From: Sporofaciens musculi
GTDB taxonomy: Bacteria > Bacillota > Clostridia > Lachnospirales > Lachnospiraceae
DNA: 64,000 nt
Direction: 5' to 3'
NCBI RefSeq assembly: GCF_009830285.1
Contig: NZ_WUQX01000001.1
Span: forward strand, 1,178,501-1,242,500
The notes under the pieces were generated by a model. The model was not told the DNA's origin, did not search any database, and saw only the letters and a program-made list of their open reading frames with translations. A program made the position numbers and the translations under genes. Below, piece after piece: positions 25,135 through 31,864 of the stretch (its first letter is position 1; each line of letters opens with the position of its first letter).

Positions 25135-26985
25135 ATGTCAATCACAGCTGAAACAGCGAAAGCTCATGCTCATGATCCAGCGGTATTATGTTGTAGAGCC
25201 GAGGGCGGCATTACAATCGAACCGGCGAATCTGGAAGATCCGGCAATCTTTGATGATTTGGTAGATTCAGGATTATTGAATCTTGACGGCTGCCTTACTA
25301 TTGAGGAAGTTCTGGGAGCAAAACTTACAAAAACTTGTGATTCTCTCTGCCCACTTACTGCAGACGTTGTAGAAGGCGCAAAGGCGCCGAGCGCACCTGT
25401 AGTAGAAGCAGCAGAGGAAGTAGCGCCGGCGGCAGCGCCAGCAGCACCAGCGGCAGCGGCACCGATGGCAGGCGGAGTATTGAAGATCCATATCGGAGAA
25501 GGCAAGGATATTGACCTTGAGATTCCGGTTGGAGCTCTTGGCGGTGGAAGCGCTGTGGCAGAAGCGCCGGCAGGTGCAGCGGCAGTAGCAGCAGGTGTAG
25601 CGGCACCGGCTGCAGAGCAGGAGCCGAAGCTGATTAGAAGCTTGACAAGAAAGCACTTTAACATCACGGAGGTTAAGAGAGGACCGGAGACGAAGATTGA
25701 TGGAACGACGCTTTATATCCGTGAAGGTATCGAGAAGGAATGTATCGATTCTCAGGCGTTAGTTTATGACTTGAAGATTGATATTATCACACCAGAGCAG
25801 TATCACACTTATTCCGAGACAATCATGGATGTTCAGCCAATCGCTACAAAAGAGGGCGAGGATGAGCTTGGATCTGGTGTTACGAGAGTTCTTGACGGTG
25901 TTGTTATGATGGTAACCGGTACAGATGCTAACGGAGTTCAGATTGGTGAGTTTGGTTCTTCTGAGGGTTATCTTGACGAGAACATTATGTGGGGACGTCC
26001 GGGAGCGCCTGAGAAGGGTGAGATCTTCATTAAAACCCAGGTTACGGTTAAAGAAGGAACGAACATGGAGAGACCTGGTCCGTTAGCAGCTCATACTGCA
26101 AGCGATATCATTACCCAGGAGATCCGTGAGTGCTTAAAGAAGCTGGATGAGTCTCTCGTAGTAGACACAGAGCAGTTTGATCAGTACAGAAGACCTGGCA
26201 AGAAGAAGGTCGTTATCGTTAAAGAGATTATGGGACAGGGAGCTATGCATGACAACCTGATTCTTCCTGTAGAGCCGGTTGGTATCCTTGGCGGAAAGCC
26301 GAACGTTGACTTAGGTAATGTTCCGGTAGCTGTATCTCCATTGGAGGTTCTTGACGGATGTATCCATGCACTTACATGTATCGGACCTGCATCAAAAGAG
26401 ATGTCCAGACATTACTGGAGAGAGCCATTGGTTCTGGAAGCGCTGCATGATGAAGAAATTGACCTTTGCGGCGTTATCTTCGTAGGAAGCCCACAGATTA
26501 ATGCAGAGAAGTTCTATGTATCTAAACGTGTAGGTCAGATTTGTGAGATGCTGGATGTAGACGGAGCATTCGTTACAACAGAAGGTTTCGGAAACAACCA
26601 CATTGACTTTGCAAGCCACCATGAGCAGATCGGTATGAGAGGTATTCCGGTAGTAGGTATGTCTTTCTGTGCCGTTCAGGGAGCGCTGGTAGTTGGTAAT
26701 AAGTATATGACACACATGGTTGATAATAATAAGTCTGAGTCAGGTATCGAGAACGAGGTTCTTGCTTGTAATACACTTTGTCCGGAAGATGCTGTTCGTG
26801 CATTACAGATGCTTAAGAATGCAATGGGCGGAGAAGATGTTAAAGCGGCTGAGAAGAAGTGGAATCCGAATGTGAAGTCTTCCAACGTAGAAGCAATCGA
26901 GAGTGTAACAGGAAAAGGACTTAAGCTGGTTGAGAATGAGCAGTCTCTGCCAATGAGCCAGAAGCGTAAGGAAAAATATGACTAA
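25135..26985 (+). CDS. prdA: D-proline reductase proprotein (pyruvoyl subunit precursor)
   Basis: 616 residues. In the Clostridium sticklandii enzyme the precursor is cleaved at a cysteine, giving a 45-kDa chain and a 23-kDa chain that starts with the pyruvoyl cofactor. The matching site here is HALTC-IGPASKE, with Thr414-Cys415. The N-terminal part contains VLCCRAEGG, then an Ala/Pro/Glu-rich flexible linker (about 82-164) that separates an N-terminal module from the conserved core; the linker is unusually alanine-rich. AAGGAGG precedes the ATG. The reductase opens the D-proline ring to 5-aminovalerate, with PrdB. Confidence 0.95.
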   Translation: MSITAETAKAHAHDPAVLCCRAEGGITIEPANLEDPAIFDDLVDSGLLNLDGCLTIEEVLGAKLTKTCDSLCPLTADVVEGAKAPSAPVVEAAEEVAPAAAPAAPAAAAPMAGGVLKIHIGEGKDIDLEIPVGALGGGSAVAEAPAGAAAVAAGVAAPAAEQEPKLIRSLTRKHFNITEVKRGPETKIDGTTLYIREGIEKECIDSQALVYDLKIDIITPEQYHTYSETIMDVQPIATKEGEDELGSGVTRVLDGVVMMVTGTDANGVQIGEFGSSEGYLDENIMWGRPGAPEKGEIFIKTQVTVKEGTNMERPGPLAAHTASDIITQEIRECLKKLDESLVVDTEQFDQYRRPGKKKVVIVKEIMGQGAMHDNLILPVEPVGILGGKPNVDLGNVPVAVSPLEVLDGCIHALTCIGPASKEMSRHYWREPLVLEALHDEEIDLCGVIFVGSPQINAEKFYVSKRVGQICEMLDVDGAFVTTEGFGNNHIDFASHHEQIGMRGIPVVGMSFCAVQGALVVGNKYMTHMVDNNKSESGIENEVLACNTLCPEDAVRALQMLKNAMGGEDVKAAEKKWNPNVKSSNVEAIESVTGKGLKLVENEQSLPMSQKRKEKYD

Positions 26986-27001
26986 AGACGGGTGAACGAA
27001 C

Positions 27002-27295
27002 ATGGCGGAATTGAAATATGGCGATAAGATTATACGGATGGAAGGTATAATCGTAGAGGTACACGATGGCTCTGTGGCGATTGATTTGAAAGGTCGTCTG
27101 GGCTACCTGAAAGTACCAATGCGGATGTTCATCAGTGATTATCCCATTAAAGTGGGTCAGGAGGTTGCATGGAACATGAGTTTTGTGGAGCAGCTTGGAC
27201 CTGAAGTCAATGAAAAGTATGTGAGTAACCTGAATACGTATACGCGGCGTCAGAAGGAGATGCGCGAAAAGAACCAGAACAATAAGGAGGTATAA
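27002..27295 (+). CDS. Small conserved protein between prdA and prdB
   Basis: 97 residues, 16 bases after prdA and 2 before prdB. It looks like a small beta-barrel (LKYGDKIIRMEGIIVEVHDG..., GYLKVPMRMFISDYPIKVGQEVAWNMSF) and resembles the small CBO2463/CBO2479-type proteins found in prd clusters. It is soluble, with no cysteine and a basic/acidic C-terminal tail. Its fixed position suggests help with assembly of or electron transfer to the reductase, but no function is known to me. Confidence 0.75.
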   Translation: MAELKYGDKIIRMEGIIVEVHDGSVAIDLKGRLGYLKVPMRMFISDYPIKVGQEVAWNMSFVEQLGPEVNEKYVSNLNTYTRRQKEMREKNQNNKEV

Positions 27296-27297
27296 CA

Positions 27298-28023
27298 ATG
27301 AGTTTGACATTAGTTAAGGGAATGCAATCTGAGATTTTTGTTCCTATTACTCCACCGTCTGTATGGGCTCCTGTTACGAAAGAGTTAAAGGATATGACGA
27401 TTGCTCTTGCTACAGCGGCAGGTGTTCATCACAAAGACCAGGAGAGATTCAACCTGGCAGGTGATTTTACTTGGAGAAAAGTTACAGATGACATGCCATC
27501 TAACGAATTGATGGTATCACACGGCGGATATGATAACAGTGATGTTAATAAGGACATTAACTGTATGTTCCCGATTGATAGAATCCATGAGCTGGCAAAA
27601 GAAGGCTTTATCAAGGCTTGTGCGCCGGTACATGCAGGATTCATGGGCGGCGGCGGAAACCAGGAGAAGTTCAAAGGCGAGACTGGTCCTGCCATTGCAC
27701 AGATGTTTAAAGAAGAAGAGGTTGACGCAGTAGTCCTCACCGCTGGCTGAGGTACCTGCCACCGCTCTGCAGTATTGGTGCAGAGAGCGATTGAAGAAGC
27801 TGGAATTCCTACAATTATTATTGCAGCTCTTCCACCGGTTGTTCGTCAGACCGGTACACCTCGTGCGGTAGCTCCGCTTGTTCCTATGGGTGCAAATGCA
27901 GGCGCTCCGAACAATGTAGAACAGCAGACTCAGATTGTAAAGGCAACTCTGGAACAGTTAGTAGAGATTCAGACTCCTGGAAAGATTGTTCCGTTGCCGT
28001 TTGAGTATATTGCTAAGGTATAA
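27298..28023 (+). CDS. prdB: D-proline reductase selenoprotein subunit
   Basis: 241 residues when the TGA at 27748-27750 is read as selenocysteine (residue 151) in VVLTAG-U-GTCHRSAVL; both half-frames align without a break and end at TAA 28021-28023. The U-x-x-C pair is the catalytic redox centre that attacks the proline carbon while PrdA's pyruvoyl group holds the substrate. Ordinary calling would split it into a 150-residue protein and a fragment. AAGGAGG precedes the ATG. A SECIS-like hairpin lies just after the UGA, and a strong terminator follows the stop. Confidence 0.96.
27748..27785 (+). promoter_or_regulatory. UGA-Sec codon and SECIS-like hairpin of prdB
   Basis: TGA at 27748-27750; then CTCTGCA (27765-27771), loop GTATTGG, TGCAGAG (27779-27785), a perfect seven-pair stem. 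The loop begins about 21 bases after the UGA, within the bacterial SECIS range. Confidence 0.7.
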
Positions 28024-28044
28024 TTTATAAGTTTAACAGATATG

Positions 28045-28078
28045 AAAAGGGCAGATATTTCATCTATCTGCCCTTTTT
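28045..28078 (+). terminator. Terminator after prdB
   Basis: AAAAGGGCAGATA (28045-28057) pairs with TATCTGCCCTTTT (28065-28077), followed by T. It separates prdC-prdA-prdB from prdD-prdE and could allow partial read-through. Confidence 0.85.
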
Positions 28079-28179
28079 GGAAGAATGATAAAACAGTATA
28101 TCGGAAACTCATACGATATATTGTATAACAGGTATGAGGTAGTCTGATTTTGCAGACTGCGTTGATGGAGGTGATGAAG

Positions 28180-28947
28180 GTGGCTGATGAAGTAAAGGAC
28201 CTAAGAAAACTTGTGATCAAAGCATTCCATATGAATGATGTAGAATGGGGCGAGCATAACGATATTAAAGTAGACGGCAAGATGACAGTCAGCAAAGAGA
28301 TGCTTAACGGACTGGTGGCTGAGGAGGAATACATAGAAAGCATTGATATTCAGCTTATTAAACCGGGGGACCATGACAGGTGGACGAACACAATCATGGA
28401 TATTATACCAATCTCTACAAAAGTTCTTGGCAAGATTGGGGATGGGATTACGCACACGATCACCGGAGTATACGTAATGCTTACGGGTGTGGATGTGAAC
28501 GGGAAGCAGTGCCATGAATTCGGCTCATCGGAAGGAAATCTAAAGGAGCAGTTGTATCTGAACCGTGCAGGGACTCCCGGAGATGATGACTATATTATTT
28601 CCTTTGACGTTACTCTTACTGCCGGAATGGGGCAGGAAAGACCAGGACCGACGGCAGCACACCGCGCCTGTGATAAGTTTATTCAGACCTATCGGGATAA
28701 GCTGAAAAAATTCCGTGGAGAGAAATGTACGGAGAGGCATGAATACCATGATATTGTAAGACCTGGCAAAAAAAGGGTGCTTATCATTAAGCAAGTGGCA
28801 GGACAGGGAGCTATGTATGATACACACTTTTTTGCAAATGAGCCGTCCGGAGTAGAGGGAGGACGCTCAATCATTGATATGGGCAATATGCCGATTCTGG
28901 TAACGCCGAATGAGTACCGGGACGGGATTATCCGCTCTATGCAGTAA
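28180..28947 (+). CDS. prdD: PrdD, homologue of the N-terminal chain of PrdA
   Basis: 255 residues from the GTG at 28180, which has GGAGG eight bases upstream; earlier ATG/TTG starts overlap or precede that site. The body is colinear with the core of PrdA: for example DRWTNTIMDIIPISTK matches YSETIMDVQPIATK, RPGKKRVLIIKQVAGQGAM matches RPGKKKVVIVKEIMGQGAM, and the ends IDMGNMPILVTPNEYRDGI and VDLGNVPVAVSPLEVLDGC correspond. It stops just before the position where PrdA is cleaved, so no pyruvoyl group can form. It also lacks PrdA's N-terminal module and alanine linker. Role unknown. Confidence 0.88.
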   Translation: MADEVKDLRKLVIKAFHMNDVEWGEHNDIKVDGKMTVSKEMLNGLVAEEEYIESIDIQLIKPGDHDRWTNTIMDIIPISTKVLGKIGDGITHTITGVYVMLTGVDVNGKQCHEFGSSEGNLKEQLYLNRAGTPGDDDYIISFDVTLTAGMGQERPGPTAAHRACDKFIQTYRDKLKKFRGEKCTERHEYHDIVRPGKKRVLIIKQVAGQGAMYDTHFFANEPSGVEGGRSIIDMGNMPILVTPNEYRDGIIRSMQ

Positions 28948-28960
28948 GGAGGTAGAAGAT

Positions 28961-29440
28961 ATGGGAATAGGACCATCAACCAAAGAAACTTCACTGCATC
29001 ATTTTAGGGATCCGCTTTTGGATGTGGTGTCAAATGATACGGACCTTGATCTGATGGGTATCCTTCTGGTAGGGACACCGGATGACAATAAGGATAAGAT
29101 GTTGGTAGGGACCCGCTCAGCCGTTTGGGCAGAGGCAATGAGGGCTGACGGGGTAATCATATCATCTGATGGCTGGGGAAACAGTGATGTGGACTTCACG
29201 AATACATGCGAGCAATTAGGAATAAGGGGAATTCCAGTGACAGGGCTCAATTTCAGCGGTACGGTAGCGCAGTTCGTGGTGGTGAATGAATACCTGGATG
29301 GTATTGTAGATATAAATAAGAGCGCAGATGGGACGGAGACCAATGTAGTGGGGGAAAACAACATGGTCGCGCTCGATTGTAGAAAAGCAATGGCGCTGCT
29401 GAAACTGAAGATGCGCCAGAAGGATCAGCAGAACAAGTAA
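28961..29440 (+). CDS. prdE: PrdE, homologue of the C-terminal (pyruvoyl) chain of PrdA
   Basis: 159 residues from the ATG at 28961, with AAGGAGG seven bases upstream. It begins MGIGPSTKE, aligning with C-IGPASKE right after the PrdA cleavage point, and continues colinearly (DGVIISSDGWGNSDVDF versus DGAFVTTEGFGNNHIDF; EQLGIRGIPVTGLNF versus EQIGMRGIPVVGMSF). The initiating Met-Gly replaces the cofactor-forming cysteine. With PrdD it therefore resembles a two-gene, pre-split and inactive PrdA. It may shape or regulate the reductase complex. A strong terminator follows. Confidence 0.88.
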   Translation: MGIGPSTKETSLHHFRDPLLDVVSNDTDLDLMGILLVGTPDDNKDKMLVGTRSAVWAEAMRADGVIISSDGWGNSDVDFTNTCEQLGIRGIPVTGLNFSGTVAQFVVVNEYLDGIVDINKSADGTETNVVGENNMVALDCRKAMALLKLKMRQKDQQNK

Positions 29441-29469
29441 GCATGCTGACAGATATGAGAGGTTGAAGA

Positions 29470-29510
29470 AGAGATTTTGCATTGGAAGGCTGATGCAGAA
29501 TCTCTTTTTT
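29470..29510 (+). terminator. Terminator of the prd operon
   Basis: AGAGATTTTGCAT (29470-29482) pairs with ATGCAGAATCTCT (29493-29505) with one G-U, followed by T6. Confidence 0.9.
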
Positions 29511-29529
29511 ATATAAATAAGTAGATATA

Positions 29530-29789
29530 AAGAAAAGGCACGACCTGTATGTCGTGCCCTTTCTTTTTGGTATGTCATTGAGAGGTTTTCCTCGTTGCAT
29601 TGCAGTTTTGTCTTATATACAAAGCTGGGGAATGCTCCTCTGTAAAGAGGACGTATATATTAATTGGAGTCCACTGTCGCAAGAACGTTCTTGGGGGAAA
29701 CGATCGGCAACTGTGTAACTGCAAATACAACCGCAACGGTCTTCTTAACTGTGTAAATTCTTTAGAAATTTTTCACACACATTTAAGAT
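29530..29789 (-). ncRNA. Structured non-coding RNA candidate, about 250 nt
   Basis: On the minus strand, a consensus promoter (29796-29824) is followed 250 bases later by an intrinsic terminator (GGGCACGAC...GTCGTGCC then TTTTCTTT, 29562-29529), with no credible ORF between. Long-range pairing is visible: GCAAC/GTTGC (29733-29737 with 29594-29598) and AACTGCA/TGCAGTT (29717-29723 with 29601-29607), coordinates given on the plus strand, enclosing about 110 bases. Inside are TATATAC/GTATATA (29614-29620 with 29653-29659), CCTCT/AGAGG (29637-29641 with 29646-29650) and the palindrome CAAGAACGTTCTTG (29680-29693). Size and long closing helix would fit a 6S-like RNA, but I cannot confirm the family. 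Confidence 0.65.
29533..29562. terminator. Terminator of the minus-strand RNA, also usable from prdE
   Basis: GGCACGAC (29537-29544) pairs with GTCGTGCC (29551-29558), with A-rich and T-rich flanks on both sides, so it can act in both directions. Confidence 0.85.
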
Positions 29790-29795
29790 AGGTTA

Positions 29796-29824
29796 AATAT
29801 ATCATCTTTAATTTGGGATGTCAA
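29796..29824 (-). promoter_or_regulatory. Consensus promoter of the ncRNA candidate
   Basis: Minus strand TTGACA (29824-29819), exactly 17 bases, TATATT (29801-29796). Confidence 0.85.
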
Positions 29825-29917
29825 TACATTTATATTACGGAAATAATTTTTGTGCAATGTGAATATTATTTATTACTAAAACAGAAAAATTTATTGCAAC
29901 TTGAAATTTTAGAGAAA

Positions 29918-29948
29918 AAAACGGTTTCCCAATTTGGGAAACCGTTTT
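29918..29948 (-). terminator. Terminator of the TSUP permease gene
   Basis: AAAACGGTTTCCCAA (29918-29932) and TTGGGAAACCGTTTT (29934-29948) are perfect inverted repeats; on the minus strand a T tract follows (to about 29915). Confidence 0.9.
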
Positions 29949-30011
29949 AATCATATTGTAATCCTCTATTAAATTGTATAATCGTTTAGCTTATGTAATC
30001 TATGATTAATG

Positions 30012-30938
30012 TTAAGCGGCTGAGCCTTTCTTAATACCATCGCGAAGATATAAGAAAGCTGTCAGGTATACGACAACAACGATAACCTTGGTAAGAACAT
30101 CCAATGGTAAGCTCTTAACGAATGCATATGCTACATATACACCAATCGCTCCAAAGATTGCCTGTGTCCAGGAAGCAACCATATCGTATCTGCCTTCCTG
30201 AATGAACTTTGGACCATTACCAAATGCCATCAAGTATGCACAGGAACCCATCATAGCTGGGAATGCACAGTTGGCATCCATTCCTAATGCAAGAACCATA
30301 GCCATACATGGTGCGTAAAGACCAACACCGATACTCATAAGAGCACCAAATACGAAGTTACCAACAACTGCAACAATCAGCTTAACTCCTCTTAATGTTG
30401 TTGCTGTACCCTGCGTACCGAATGGACCAACGCCAAGGTTCTTCATAAGGATAACAGAAGCAAGGATAAACAAACCAACGAACAATGCATAGCGTACCAT
30501 CTTTCTGTCGAATCTGGATACAACACCAGCCATCAGGAAAGAACCGATTACAGATGCAGCAATCATAAGTACAAGTGTAAGGATATCCATCTCTACAAGA
30601 CCGAAGAATAAGAAAGCCTCCACACATACAGGAACGGTATCACCTACATTAAGTGTACCAGGAACCAGTACGTCGTCTACGGACTTCGTCATCTTGAAAG
30701 CCGCGGAAGATGGTGCAAAGGAACCGATACCTAAAGTATCCAGGAAGTTTGCCACAAATCCTATGATTGCGGTTGGAATAATGTGCTTCTTCTGTTCCTG
30801 CCACTGTTCCTCACCATTCAATCCAATTACAGGATCCTTCTCTGGGTTGGCACGAAGTTCTTTGTTCTTCCGCCACATTAGGAATACGTTCAGGATAATA
30901 CCGATTACACATAATCCTCTCAAAATTAATAATGACAT
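30012..30938 (-). CDS. TSUP family permease (TauE/SafE-like)
   Basis: 308 residues, about eight membrane helices, with the doubled TauE/SafE pattern (IIGFVANFLDTLGIGSF near 55-71, and VGNFVFGALMSIGVGLYAPC near 192-211). TSUP proteins move sulfite, sulfonates or organic acids; the substrate here is unknown. It uses a perfect consensus promoter, which suggests strong expression. Position beside the prd cluster hints at transport of a proline-fermentation substrate or product such as 5-aminovalerate, but this is only a guess. GGAGGG precedes the ATG. Confidence 0.85.
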   Translation of the reverse strand: MSLLILRGLCVIGIILNVFLMWRKNKELRANPEKDPVIGLNGEEQWQEQKKHIIPTAIIGFVANFLDTLGIGSFAPSSAAFKMTKSVDDVLVPGTLNVGDTVPVCVEAFLFFGLVEMDILTLVLMIAASVIGSFLMAGVVSRFDRKMVRYALFVGLFILASVILMKNLGVGPFGTQGTATTLRGVKLIVAVVGNFVFGALMSIGVGLYAPCMAMVLALGMDANCAFPAMMGSCAYLMAFGNGPKFIQEGRYDMVASWTQAIFGAIGVYVAYAFVKSLPLDVLTKVIVVVVYLTAFLYLRDGIKKGSAA

Positions 30939-31035
30939 AAATCATCCCTCCAGATTATTAAATTGTAGTATGTTTCCATGAATGGAGACTTTTTATGCTA
31001 CCCCCGATTGTAGCAAGTCATCCTTCATACGGTTT

Positions 31036-31064
31036 ATTATAACGTTTTGCATAGTAAATGTCAA
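31036..31064 (-). promoter_or_regulatory. Perfect consensus sigma-A promoter of the TSUP gene
   Basis: Minus strand TTGACA (31064-31059), 17 bases, TATAAT (31041-31036). Confidence 0.92.
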
Positions 31065-31115
31065 CCTTATTGGTGTGGAATTGGAGAAAATGACGAAGAA
31101 TATAAAAAACAAAGC

Positions 31116-31144
31116 TTGCTTATGGGAGTGTTACACTCTATAAT
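31116..31144 (+). promoter_or_regulatory. Promoter of the YcxB-like gene
   Basis: TTGCTT (31116-31121), 17 bases, TATAAT (31139-31144). GAGTG-TTA-CACTC (31127-31139) touches the -10 box and might be an operator. Confidence 0.7.
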
Positions 31145-31227
31145 AGGAGAGGACATACAATCTTATTGATTGAGATGATAATATGTAAATAAACAGGGCA
31201 TTGAGAGAATGTCGGGAAAGGAAGAAT

Positions 31228-31827
31228 ATGACAATTTTATATGAAGTTGAGACCAGTCATACCAGTAAGGTATTGAAAGCATTTGCAAGGCTTTATAATG
31301 AGAAGACTAAGAACACCAAGAAGATTATGTTCCGATATTTTTTTGCGGCGGCAATTCTGCTTACAGTACCCAGAGCCTTTGATGTGTCGGATACAGAGAG
31401 ACTTGTCTGGTGGACGTTGGGGGTGATTGTTGCGGTGGTAGGATTAACAAGAAACCAGTTGTCCTATCTAGGATTTCTGTATCGGGATCCCTATTACCGG
31501 AACGGGATTAAGATTAAGATGTCATTTGGCCATTCGGGATTTGAGGTAAAGGACGGAGGCAGGGAAAAGAAGTCCTACAAATATAATCTGATACGTGAGC
31601 TGTATTCTGACGGAGGAATCTATTTTCTCCACATGGAGGACGACGATCTCTTTGCGATTCCCAAGGAAGATTTTGTTTCGGGAGATCCGGAGAAGTTTTA
31701 TGATTTTATGCAGAATGCGACCCGTAAAGAGTTTGAAGGAGTAAATCTTAATTTTAAACAGCGTCTTTTTAAGAAGAGGATGGAGATGGCCCAGGCGGCA
31801 ATGGATGAGAAAAAAGAAGGGAAATAA
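31228..31827 (+). CDS. YcxB-like membrane protein
   Basis: 199 residues from the ATG at 31228, with AAAGGAAG upstream. Two adjacent membrane helices (about 35-75) follow a basic N-terminal segment, then a cytoplasmic YcxB-like domain (FGHSGFEVKDGG..., about 98-170) and a basic tail. No function is established for the family. Single gene with its own promoter and a shared terminator. Confidence 0.7.
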   Translation: MTILYEVETSHTSKVLKAFARLYNEKTKNTKKIMFRYFFAAAILLTVPRAFDVSDTERLVWWTLGVIVAVVGLTRNQLSYLGFLYRDPYYRNGIKIKMSFGHSGFEVKDGGREKKSYKYNLIRELYSDGGIYFLHMEDDDLFAIPKEDFVSGDPEKFYDFMQNATRKEFEGVNLNFKQRLFKKRMEMAQAAMDEKKEGK

Positions 31828-31831
31828 TAAG

Positions 31832-31864
31832 GAGCCGGTATCTTTTGTGTTAAGATATCGGCTC
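31832..31864. terminator. Bidirectional terminator between convergent genes
   Basis: GAGCCGGTATCTT (31832-31844) pairs with AAGATATCGGCTC (31852-31864) with one G-U. It overlaps the last codons of the histidine kinase gene on the minus strand. Confidence 0.75.

Larger units (their letters stand above)
29441..30011. other. 570-base gap between prdE and the TSUP gene
   Basis: Holds the prdE terminator (29470-29510), a minus-strand structured RNA candidate with its own promoter and terminator (about 29530-29790), an AT-rich stretch (about 29825-29915) where I see nothing, and the terminator of the minus-strand TSUP gene (29918-29948). Confidence 0.7.

Noticed and set aside
27751..28023. Separate gene or pseudogene after the first part of prdB
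   Set aside because: The frame continues in phase past a single UGA at the known Sec position, so the two halves are one selenoprotein.
29580..29790. Plus-strand riboswitch in the prdE-TSUP gap
   Set aside because: The gene downstream on the plus strand is 1.4 kb away and the TSUP gene runs the other way; minus-strand signals are stronger.
29600..29791. 63-codon plus-strand frame opposite the ncRNA candidate
   Set aside because: No start signal; the minus strand has a consensus promoter and terminator for the same stretch.
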